7,415 bases of DNA from Stenotrophomonas sp. Lineage in GTDB: Bacteria > Pseudomonadota > Gammaproteobacteria > Xanthomonadales > Xanthomonadaceae. Position numbers and translations under genes: made by a program. Location: the NCBI GenBank assembly GCA_003484865.1, contig DMZT01000467.1:1-7415 (forward strand). The letters run 5' to 3'. Of the stretch, positions 1-4,956 are shown piece after piece (within the stretch, counting starts at the first letter, position 1; each line of letters opens with the position of its first letter). The notes beneath the pieces are model-generated. The model was not told the origin of the DNA. It saw only the letters and a program-made list of their open reading frames with translations, and made no database searches.

Positions 1-2
1 GG

Positions 3-485
3 GTGGTGTGGAACAGCCCCATCGCCGAATCACCGCGGGCACTCTGGCGCCTGTCACAGATGCCTGCACCCACCGCGCTGCCCGTCCCCGTGGCGGGCGT
101 GGCCGCACGCCAGGTGGCCAATACGTTCGGCGCACCGCGTGGACGCGACCGCACGCACGCCGGCGTGGACATCTTCGCCAAGCGGGGCACCGAGGTGCGC
201 AGCGCCACCCCGGGAATCGTTGCCGATATCCGCGAGAGCGGTCTGGGCGGGCGTCAGGTCTGGGTGATGGGGCCGGCACGCGAGCGCTATTACTACGCCC
301 ATCTGGATGACTGGCGCGAAGGCCTGGCGCGTGGCGACATCATCGAGCAGGGCGACGTGCTGGGCTACGTCGGCGATACCGGCAACGCGAAGGGCACGCC
401 GCCGCATCTGCACTGGGGCATCTACCGTGCCGACGGCGCTTACGATCCGCTGCCCCTGCTGAAGGCGTGGCCCGACGCGCCCTGA
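3..485 (+). CDS. M23 (LytM-type) zinc metalloendopeptidase, C-terminal part, 5'-truncated by window edge
   Basis: Peptidoglycan endopeptidase of the M23/LytM fold, expected to cut peptide cross-bridges in the cell wall from the periplasmic side. Numbering from the first in-window GTG codon, the catalytic domain spans about residues 35-155. It holds the HxxxD metal motif (THAGVD, H52 and D56), the YYYAH motif (H100) and the HLH motif (H135, H137). By family knowledge H52, D56 and H137 bind zinc, while H100 and H135 are catalytic. The frame is open to the left edge. The first residues (ALWRLSQMPAP) look like the segment after an N-terminal membrane anchor, so the true start and the anchor probably lie outside the window. 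The GTG at 3 should not be taken as the start. It is not clearly linked to the next gene; 91 bases separate them. Domain assignment is sure; substrate specificity and cellular role are not. Confidence 0.9.
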   Translation: MVWNSPIAESPRALWRLSQMPAPTALPVPVAGVAARQVANTFGAPRGRDRTHAGVDIFAKRGTEVRSATPGIVADIRESGLGGRQVWVMGPARERYYYAHLDDWREGLARGDIIEQGDVLGYVGDTGNAKGTPPHLHWGIYRADGAYDPLPLLKAWPDAP

Positions 486-499
486 GCGCGCGTGCAGGG
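480..499 (+). terminator. Weak hairpin over the M23 stop codon
   Basis: CCCTG (480-484) and CAGGG (495-499) form a 5-bp stem with a GC-rich 10-base loop. The left arm overlaps the TGA stop of the peptidase gene. There is no U-tract after it, so it is only a possible terminator or transcript-end stabiliser. Confidence 0.25.
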
Positions 500-503
500 G
501 CCC

Positions 504-531
504 TTCACAACAAAGCGCACCGGACTAACAC
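504..531 (+). promoter_or_regulatory. Possible sigma-70-like promoter for the YciF-type gene
   Basis: TTCACA at 504-509 matches the -35 consensus at five of six positions. After a 16-base spacer, TAACAC at 526-531 is a poor -10. It is the best candidate in the 91-base gap and would give a leader of about 40 bases. No Shine-Dalgarno sequence is seen before the ATG at 577. A stress sigma factor with other preferences cannot be excluded. Confidence 0.25.
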
Positions 532-576
532 CCACGCGCCTAGCGTCGGACACTCAAACCCACCGGCAGCACCTCC

Positions 577-1074
577 ATGGCGATCAAGACCGCAGAAGAC
601 CTGTTCATCCACGAGCTCTCGGATATCTACAGTGCAGAGAAGCAGCTGACCAAGGCGCTGCCCCGACTGGCCCGCGCCGCCTCCAGTCCTGACCTGGCCG
701 CCGCGTTCACGACGCACCTGGAAGAGACCCAAGGCCAGATCGAGCGCATCGACCAGGTGGTGGAACTGCTGGGGATCCGGCTCAAGCGCATCAAATGCGC
801 CGCGATGGAAGGCCTGGTCGAGGAAGGCAAAGAGGCGATCGACGGTATCGAGGAAGGCCCGGTGCGCGACGCCGCGCTGATCGGTGGCGCGCAGAAGGTG
901 GAACATTACGAAATCGCCTCCTACGGCACCATTGCCGCGCTGGCCAAACAGCTGGGCTACAAGGCGGCCGTACCGCTGCTGCTGGAAACGCTCAAGGAGG
1001 AGAAGGACACCGACGAGAAGCTGACGCTGCTGGCCCTGGCCGGCGGCGGCAATGCCAAGGCCGCCGCGGCCTGA
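577..1074 (+). CDS. YciF/YciE-type ferritin-like protein (DUF892)
   Basis: Predicted soluble four-helix ferritin-like protein of 165 residues, the usual size for E. coli YciF relatives. Members of this family are linked to stress responses; the biochemical role is not settled. Helix 1 carries the family signature (DLFIHELSDIYSAEKQ, residues 8-23). Helix 2 has HLEETQ (H47, E49, E50). Helix 3 has the diagnostic KVEHYEIASYGT stretch (E109, H110, E112). Helix 4 has LKEEKDTDEK (E141, E142, D144, E147). These acidic and histidine residues could form a di-metal site, which is inference from the ferritin fold. The tail is an Ala/Gly-rich low-complexity end (GGGNAKAAAA). The ATG at 577 starts exactly where homology begins, although no Shine-Dalgarno sequence is visible. 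It lies 109 bases before a catalase-like gene on the same strand, which fits an oxidative-stress neighbourhood. The family call is firm. Confidence 0.93.
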   Translation: MAIKTAEDLFIHELSDIYSAEKQLTKALPRLARAASSPDLAAAFTTHLEETQGQIERIDQVVELLGIRLKRIKCAAMEGLVEEGKEAIDGIEEGPVRDAALIGGAQKVEHYEIASYGTIAALAKQLGYKAAVPLLLETLKEEKDTDEKLTLLALAGGGNAKAAAA

Positions 1075-1105
1075 CCTTCCCGTTTCCCCTCCGGCATTGC
1101 ATTGT

Positions 1106-1126
1106 GCGGGGAGCCGTCCTCCCCGC
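1106..1126 (+). terminator. Hairpin between the YciF-type and catalase-like genes
   Basis: GCGGGGAG (1106-1113) and CTCCCCGC (1119-1126) are a perfect 8-bp inverted repeat with a 5-base loop, 31 bases after the YciF stop. No clear T-run follows, so this is a GC-rich stem that may act as a weak terminator or protect the upstream mRNA. It argues that the two genes may have unequal expression. Confidence 0.45.
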
Positions 1127-1173
1127 GCAGCGCGTTGCCCTTTCCGCGCTTGATCGCCGCCGTTGATCACAAC

Positions 1174-1178
1174 AGGAG
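1174..1178 (+). promoter_or_regulatory. Shine-Dalgarno site fixing the catalase-like start
   Basis: AGGAG sits 5 bases before the ATG at 1184. It supports that start over the in-frame TTG at 1163, which would place the AGGAG inside the coding region. Confidence 0.75.
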
Positions 1179-1183
1179 CCTGC

Positions 1184-2263
1184 ATGTCACTGCCCCCACC
1201 CGTTCTTTACCACGCCTCGCTCGAGCATGCCGACGAAGATGAGGCGACGCATATCCGTGAGTTGACCGAGGTGTTTGCGCGCATGGCGCTGACGGTGGCC
1301 GAGCAGGAAGGCCACGCCCACCGCGCGGTGCACGCCAAGGGCCAAGGGTTGTTGAAGGGCCGGCTGCGCGTACTGGACGGGTTGCCGGCCGAGCTGCGCC
1401 ACGGCCTGTTTGCGCGGCCCGGCAGCTACGACGCGCGGGTGCGATTGTCCTCGCCGCCGGCCGAGCAGCTTCCCGATTCGGTCTCCACCCCGCGCGCGAT
1501 GGCGCTCAAGGTGATCGGCGTGGACGGCGCGCGTGCGGAAGGCGCCGAGGAGCAGCACACGCAGGACTTCCTGATGGTCAACGGTCCCGCATTCAACACG
1601 CCCGGCGTGGCCGGCTTCCTGCGCTCGGCCAAGCTGCTTGCCGCGACCACCGAACGGATGCCGCGTACCAAACGGATGATCTCCGCCACGCTGCGGGGTG
1701 CGGAGGCGGCGCTGGAGGCGGTCGGTGGCCAGAGCGCCCTGCTCAAAGGCATGGGCGGGGAGCCGCAGCACCATCCGCTGGGGGAGACCTTCTTCAGCCA
1801 GGTGCCGTTTCTCTACGGTCCGTACATGGCCAAGTTTTCGTTGGCACCGGTCTCACCTGCCCTGCTCGCACTGACCGGCGACAAAATCGGCTCGGACGAG
1901 GATGCGCAGCGCGACGCGGTGGTGGCCTTCTTCACCGACCTGCCCAATCCGGTCGAATGGGAGCTGCGCATGCAGCTGTGCCGCGATGTGGAGCGCATGC
2001 CGATCGAAGATGCGTCGGTTGCCTGGGCCGAGGCGGACAGCCCGTTCCTGCCGGTTGCACGCCTGAGCGTGGCGCAGCAGGAGGCGTGGCAGCCTGACAC
2101 CTCGCCGGGCGTCGAGGATGCGCTCGCGTTCGCGCCGTGGCACGCGCTGGCCGAGCATCGTCCTCTCGGCGGACTGAATCGTGCACGCCGCGTGGTAATG
2201 GCCGCCTCGCGTCAGTTCCGCTCCCGATTCAATGGATGCCCGATCCACGAGCCCGTCGGCTGA
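1184..2263 (+). CDS. Catalase-family (catalase-related peroxidase-like) haem protein, lacking the usual proximal tyrosine
   Basis: A 359-residue protein of the small catalase-related family, which shares the catalase haem fold without the long C-terminal parts of true catalases. Visible landmarks: HAKG with the distal histidine H50; KGRLRVLDGLP after it; the RLSS beta-strand region (about 85-110); QDFLMVNGPAF with candidate distal Asn133 (Asn138 is an alternative); LGETFFSQVPFLYG (199-212); and the proximal motif HRPLGGLNRARRVVM (325-339). In relatives as I recall them the last motif ends in Tyr, the axial haem-iron ligand; here the codon is ATG, giving Met339. A peroxide or lipid-hydroperoxide substrate would be the family expectation, but with this change the activity is uncertain. 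No signal peptide is seen, so it is probably cytoplasmic. The start is chosen by AGGAG at 1174-1178. Its stop is 15 bases from the end of convergent argP. Confidence 0.9.
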   Translation: MSLPPPVLYHASLEHADEDEATHIRELTEVFARMALTVAEQEGHAHRAVHAKGQGLLKGRLRVLDGLPAELRHGLFARPGSYDARVRLSSPPAEQLPDSVSTPRAMALKVIGVDGARAEGAEEQHTQDFLMVNGPAFNTPGVAGFLRSAKLLAATTERMPRTKRMISATLRGAEAALEAVGGQSALLKGMGGEPQHHPLGETFFSQVPFLYGPYMAKFSLAPVSPALLALTGDKIGSDEDAQRDAVVAFFTDLPNPVEWELRMQLCRDVERMPIEDASVAWAEADSPFLPVARLSVAQQEAWQPDTSPGVEDALAFAPWHALAEHRPLGGLNRARRVVMAASRQFRSRFNGCPIHEPVG

Positions 2264-2278
2264 AACGCGCCGGCCCCG

Positions 2279-3172
2279 TTACGGATCGCGGAGCACCTTG
2301 CCTGCCGCGTCCCGCATGGCAGCCGTGATGCCCTGAAGCGTGGTCGAGCGGATCGCGGCGTGCTGCCAGTACAGCGGCACGTCGATCCAGCGCGCTGGAT
2401 CAAGCTCGACCACGGCGTTTCTCTGCAGCGCAGTGGAGGCGAGCGACTCGGGCACCAGGCACCAGCCCAGCCCAAGTGCAGCGGCCTCGACAAAACCCGT
2501 CGACGTAGGCAGGTAGTGCACCGGCGGGGACAGCGTGGCGCGCGTAACGGTGCGTAGATACCGCGCCTGCAGCCCATCCTTGCGGTTGAAGACGATCATC
2601 GGGGCAGTGGCCAGGGATGCCGCGCTCACGCCCACACCGAAATACGCCGCTTTGAATGCCGGCGCCGCGATCGCCAGATAGCGCATCGTGCCCAGCGGAT
2701 GGACATTGCAGCCCTGCAGGGCCTTGGCATCCGCCGTCACCGCGCCCAGTGCCGAGCCGTCTCGCAGCAGATCCAGCGTGTGGTCCTGGTCGTCCACGCG
2801 CAGGTCGAAGGTATAGCCATGCGCAGCATGCAACGCGGCCAGCGCGGGAAGAAACCAGGTTTCGAGCGAGTCGTCGTTGACCGCCAGGCAGACGTTGCGA
2901 TGCTGCACCTCCGCATCCGGCAGGAAATCGGCGAGCACCTCTTCTTCCAGGGTCTGCATCGGACGTACCCGGCGCAGCAGCTGCTCACCGGCAGGTGTGG
3001 GGCGGCACGGTGCCTGGCGCACGATCAGGACCTGGCCGAGACGGTCCTCCAGCGCCTTGATCCGCTGGGAGATCGCGGACTGGGTGAGGTTGAGCCGCCG
3101 CGCGGCGGCCTCGAAGCTGCCCTCCTCCAGGACGGCCAAGAACGCGGCGAGTTGGGGATGGAGCAGGCTCAT
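2279..3172 (-). CDS. argP: LysR-type transcriptional regulator, ArgP (LysG/IciA) type
   Basis: A 297-residue LysR regulator, exactly the length of E. coli ArgP and very similar in wording along its length. The winged helix-turn-helix is at about residues 5-62 (SFEAAARRLNLTQSAISQRIKALE, 19-42). The effector domain is about 92-292. ArgP-like landmarks are AVNDDSLETWFLPAL (97-111), the LGAVTADAKALQGC region (142-155), PLYWQH (266-271) and the C-terminal GKVLRDP. In E. coli, ArgP binds arginine or lysine and activates the argO exporter. Here the exporter gene lies divergently about 90-100 bases away, the classical arrangement. The start ATG at 3172 is supported by the homology; only a weak GAGA-like ribosome site is seen. 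Whether arginine, lysine or both act as effector cannot be read from the sequence. Confidence 0.9.
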   Translation of the reverse strand: MSLLHPQLAAFLAVLEEGSFEAAARRLNLTQSAISQRIKALEDRLGQVLIVRQAPCRPTPAGEQLLRRVRPMQTLEEEVLADFLPDAEVQHRNVCLAVNDDSLETWFLPALAALHAAHGYTFDLRVDDQDHTLDLLRDGSALGAVTADAKALQGCNVHPLGTMRYLAIAAPAFKAAYFGVGVSAASLATAPMIVFNRKDGLQARYLRTVTRATLSPPVHYLPTSTGFVEAAALGLGWCLVPESLASTALQRNAVVELDPARWIDVPLYWQHAAIRSTTLQGITAAMRDAAGKVLRDP

Positions 3173-3261
3173 GGCGATCTCGGCATCAGGAATGCTTATC
3201 GTGCCACAGGAAATGTAGCTGGGCTTATCCGCCTCCTGCGGCCACCCTGCACGCCCCTTCC
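3173..3261. promoter_or_regulatory. argP-argO divergent control region with paired GCTTATC elements
   Basis: This gap must hold the argO promoter, the argP promoter and the ArgP binding sites. GCTTATC occurs twice on the + strand, at 3194-3200 and 3223-3229, with 29 bases between repeat starts (about 2.8 helical turns). The stretch between them is AT-richer than the surroundings. I could not identify convincing -35/-10 boxes or a clean T-N11-A LysR box with palindromic arms, so the exact sites stay open. Confidence 0.5.
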
Positions 3262-3891
3262 GTGGATTTCCCCATGCAGCCAGCTGCCGCCCTCGCCGGA
3301 TTTCTCACAGGCGCCGGTCTCATCATCGCCATCGGCGCCCAGAACGCCTTCGTGCTCCGCCAGGGCCTGAAACAGCAGCGCGTCGCGCTGGTGGTCGCGG
3401 TCTGCGCAGCCGGCGACATCGCCCTGATACTGCTGGGGGTGGCCGGCATCGGCGCAGCCGTGGCGCGTTTCCCATTGCTGCTCGAGGTCCTGCGCTTCGG
3501 TGGGGCGGCCTTTCTCGCGGTATACGGCCTTATGGCAGCGCGCCGGGCCTGGTCCGGCGGTGGCGGGCTCGATGCAGCTTCTGACATGCAGGCGGGATGG
3601 CGGCGCACGCTGCTGGTCTGCCTGGCATTCACCTTCCTCAATCCGCACGTCTACCTGGACACGATGGTGCTGCTCGGCAGCCTCTCGACCCGCTACCCGG
3701 GCGACGCCCGCTGGCTGTTCGCGGCAGGCGCGTGCCTGGCCAGCGTGTCGTGGTTCACCCTGCTGGGCGTCGGGGCGCGCTGGCTGCAACCGTGGTTCGC
3801 GCATGCCAGGGCGTGGCGCTGGCTGGACGCGGGCATCGCGGTCTTCATGCTGACGCTGAGCGTGCTGTTGCTGCTCCGGCCCCTGCAGTAA
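3262..3891 (+). CDS. argO: LysE/ArgO-family basic amino-acid exporter
   Basis: Inner-membrane exporter of the LysE/ArgO family, 209 residues from the GTG at 3262 or 205 from the ATG at 3274. E. coli ArgO is 211. Its expected job is proton-motive-force-driven export of arginine and/or lysine, preventing toxic build-up, for example from dipeptides. Hydrophobic segments fall at about residues 8-26, 41-64, 71-92, 114-140, 151-172 and 188-206, fitting six membrane spans. Family motifs are AIGAQNAFVLRQGL (23-36), the GD pair (51-52) in the second span, and FLNPHVYLDTMVLLGSL (125-141), which closely matches ArgO. Neither start has a clear Shine-Dalgarno sequence; the ATG gives the more typical N-terminus. 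Divergent argP supports the function. The gene ends three bases from the stop of the convergent toxin gene. Confidence 0.92.
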   Translation: MDFPMQPAAALAGFLTGAGLIIAIGAQNAFVLRQGLKQQRVALVVAVCAAGDIALILLGVAGIGAAVARFPLLLEVLRFGGAAFLAVYGLMAARRAWSGGGGLDAASDMQAGWRRTLLVCLAFTFLNPHVYLDTMVLLGSLSTRYPGDARWLFAAGACLASVSWFTLLGVGARWLQPWFAHARAWRWLDAGIAVFMLTLSVLLLLRPLQ

Positions 3892-3905
3892 CGCTTACGC
3901 AGGGG
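3880..3905. terminator. Bidirectional hairpin covering both convergent stop codons
   Basis: CCCCTGC (3880-3886) plus GTAA (3888-3891) pairs with TTAC (3895-3898) plus GCAGGGG (3899-3905). The result is an 11-bp stem with one bulged A (3887) and a CGC loop. The argO stop (TAA, 3889-3891) and the toxin stop (TAA on the - strand, 3895-3897) both lie inside the stem. Neither side has a strong T-tract. It probably serves as a shared, possibly factor-assisted, terminator or mRNA 3' end. Confidence 0.6.
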
Positions 3906-4518
3906 TATGCAGCTCCATGGCCCGCATCACGATCGGCTTGGCCCAGTCCGGGGTCTGCAGCAGCTCGATCGCCGAGGCAGGATAGTGCAGCCCGTTGCGA
4001 TCCAGCTGCAGCACCGGCAGCGGTTCGGCGCCATCGGCATCGGCCGGGGCGCTGTTGTCGTAGACATGCAGCTCGGCCAAGTGCGGCAGCAGGGCCAGCA
4101 GGTTTTCGCGCGAGGAATCGTAGCGGGCACGGATCTTGTCGGCGGGGATGTCATGCCCGCCGCGGCTGACCCGGGCCGCGACACGTTCCATGTGCAGCTC
4201 CACGCTCTGCAGGCCGCAGAACCAGATCGCCACGTCGTGCTGCTCGCACGCCTCACGCAGCAGACGCGGGATGGTGTTGCCGCCCAGCGTGGTTTCGAAC
4301 GCGAAGTCGGTGCCCTCGTCGATCGCCTGCCGCAGCCGGCGCGCGCCTTCATTCCAGGCCGCAGCGTTGGCCTCGCCCAACGACCACCCCGTCTCCACCA
4401 GGCGGCGGGTGAACGTATCCGGGTTGAACCATGTCAGGCCTTCTTCTTCCAGCCACATGCCCAGCAGCGAACTCTTGCCGGCGCCATTGACACCGGCCAG
4501 CACCAGAATCCGTCCCAT
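3895..4518 (-). CDS. Small zeta-toxin-like P-loop kinase (toxin of a type II toxin-antitoxin pair)
   Basis: A 207-residue P-loop protein of the zeta-toxin/AAA type. It starts with a beta strand and Walker A (AGVNGAGKS, residues 8-16; K15, S16), followed by the family segment WFNPD (30-34; D34). FAFETTLGG (72-80) comes next, with E75 where zeta toxins carry a key substrate-contacting region. Then comes ERVAARVSRGGHDIPADKIRARY (111-133), whose arginines (R119, R130, R132) resemble the phosphate-binding arginines. Classical zeta/PezT toxins phosphorylate UDP-N-acetylglucosamine and block wall synthesis. This shorter lineage may use the same or another substrate, which is inference. It lies directly after a Phd-like antitoxin gene: the antitoxin stop and this ATG are separated by CCA only, in the same frame, with no clear ribosome site of its own. 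Translation is therefore probably coupled. It converges with argO. Confidence 0.85.
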   Translation of the reverse strand: MGRILVLAGVNGAGKSSLLGMWLEEEGLTWFNPDTFTRRLVETGWSLGEANAAAWNEGARRLRQAIDEGTDFAFETTLGGNTIPRLLREACEQHDVAIWFCGLQSVELHMERVAARVSRGGHDIPADKIRARYDSSRENLLALLPHLAELHVYDNSAPADADGAEPLPVLQLDRNGLHYPASAIELLQTPDWAKPIVMRAMELHTPA

Positions 4519-4521
4519 TGG

Positions 4522-4863
4522 TCAGAGCGGACTGCCGAGGGCGACCTTGCGGCCGCGTCGGATCGGCTGCCCCAGTACCTTGCCCAGCCCACCATCGCGG
4601 CCCAGGCTGGCGAGGGTGGTATCGAACGCGGCGCGCAGGCGTTCCAGCTCGCCCATGCGCTCATCGAGGTCGCCGCCGGCGGCCTTGGCCAGCAGTTCCT
4701 GGTAGGTCTTGATGTCCACTATCACCGCTTCGGGATGATTGTGGTTGGTGATCACCAGGGCCTGCTTTTCGCGAACGGTGCGCATCAGGCTGGGCCAACC
4801 GCGGGTTTTCACCGACGAGGCCGTGGCCTTCTCAAGGCCGGGCAGATCCAGTGGCAGGGTCAT
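4522..4863 (-). CDS. Phd/YefM-family antitoxin paired with the zeta-like toxin
   Basis: A 113-residue protein with a Phd/YefM-like N-terminal fold at about residues 17-60. The segment SVKTRGWPSLMRTVREKQ (17-34) is the first strand and helix. ALVITNHNHPEAVIVD (35-50) is the beta hairpin typical of these antitoxins, followed by the YQELL helix (54-58). The charged C-terminal part (about 63-113, ending in RRGRKVALGSPL) would be the toxin-neutralising tail. Members dimerise, bind their own promoter and are degraded under stress. GGAG at 4870-4873 lies 6 bases before the ATG and supports this start. A -10 box and a strong inverted repeat sit directly upstream, the expected place for autorepression. 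Phd-type antitoxins are best known with Doc or RelE-type toxins, so the partner here is notable. Being upstream of the toxin fits the usual antitoxin-first order. Confidence 0.85.
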   Translation of the reverse strand: MTLPLDLPGLEKATASSVKTRGWPSLMRTVREKQALVITNHNHPEAVIVDIKTYQELLAKAAGGDLDERMGELERLRAAFDTTLASLGRDGGLGKVLGQPIRRGRKVALGSPL

Positions 4864-4889
4864 GGCACGCTCCAGGACGGGATGGGCCC

Positions 4890-4918
4890 ACTATACCCCT
4901 TCTGGCCAAATTGGACAT
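4890..4918 (-). promoter_or_regulatory. Predicted promoter of the toxin-antitoxin operon
   Basis: On the - strand, TATAGT (complement of 4890-4895) is a good -10. A weak -35, ATGTCC (complement of 4913-4918), lies 17 bases upstream. The spacer is almost filled by one arm of the inverted repeat at 4898-4940, so a protein bound there would block RNA polymerase. Transcription would start near 4883, giving a leader of about 20 bases. Confidence 0.6.
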
Positions 4919-4940
4919 AAATCCCATTTTGGCCAGAAGG
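4898..4940. promoter_or_regulatory. Inverted repeat, probable antitoxin operator
   Basis: Arms at 4898-4914 and 4924-4940 are 17 bases each with a single mismatch and a 9-base centre. The shared core is CCTTCTGGCCAAA, and each arm contains the small palindrome TGGCCA (4903-4908 and 4930-4935, centres 27 bases apart). That could give two dimer sites for a Phd-type antitoxin. It overlaps the predicted promoter. It also lies 16 bases after the end of the GH92 gene and could form an RNA hairpin there, but no T-tract follows, so an operator is the better reading. Confidence 0.65.
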
Positions 4941-4956
4941 AGGGTCCAGAGGCTCG

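Noticed and set aside
1163..1183. TTG at 1163 as an upstream start for the catalase-like gene
   Set aside because: It would place the AGGAG ribosome site inside the coding sequence; the ATG at 1184 has ideal spacing to it.
505..1185. A 226-codon open frame on the - strand opposite the YciF-type gene
   Set aside because: Antisense shadow: the YciF-type frame has full-length family similarity, while this translation is Gly/Arg/Gln-rich with no recognisable motif.
1187..1774. A 195-codon - strand frame opposite the catalase-like gene
   Set aside because: No motif, and it lies inside a well-supported gene with a good ribosome site.
2264..2278. A terminator between convergent catalase-like and argP genes
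   Set aside because: The gap is only 15 bases and I see no convincing stem-loop or T-tract.
3895..4863. Toxin-antitoxin module as part of a larger mobile element
   Set aside because: No integrase, transposase, tRNA, terminal repeats or target duplications are visible. Flanking genes look ordinary and base composition does not change noticeably, apart from the AT-richer promoter.
3907..4920. A 337-codon open frame on the + strand across the toxin-antitoxin genes
   Set aside because: It runs antisense through two recognisable genes and their promoter, has no recognisable domain, and appears to be a GC-codon artefact.
4898..4940. Reading the palindrome purely as the GH92 terminator
   Set aside because: No T-run follows on the - strand and the repeat coincides with the antitoxin promoter; a secondary role in ending the GH92 transcript is still possible.
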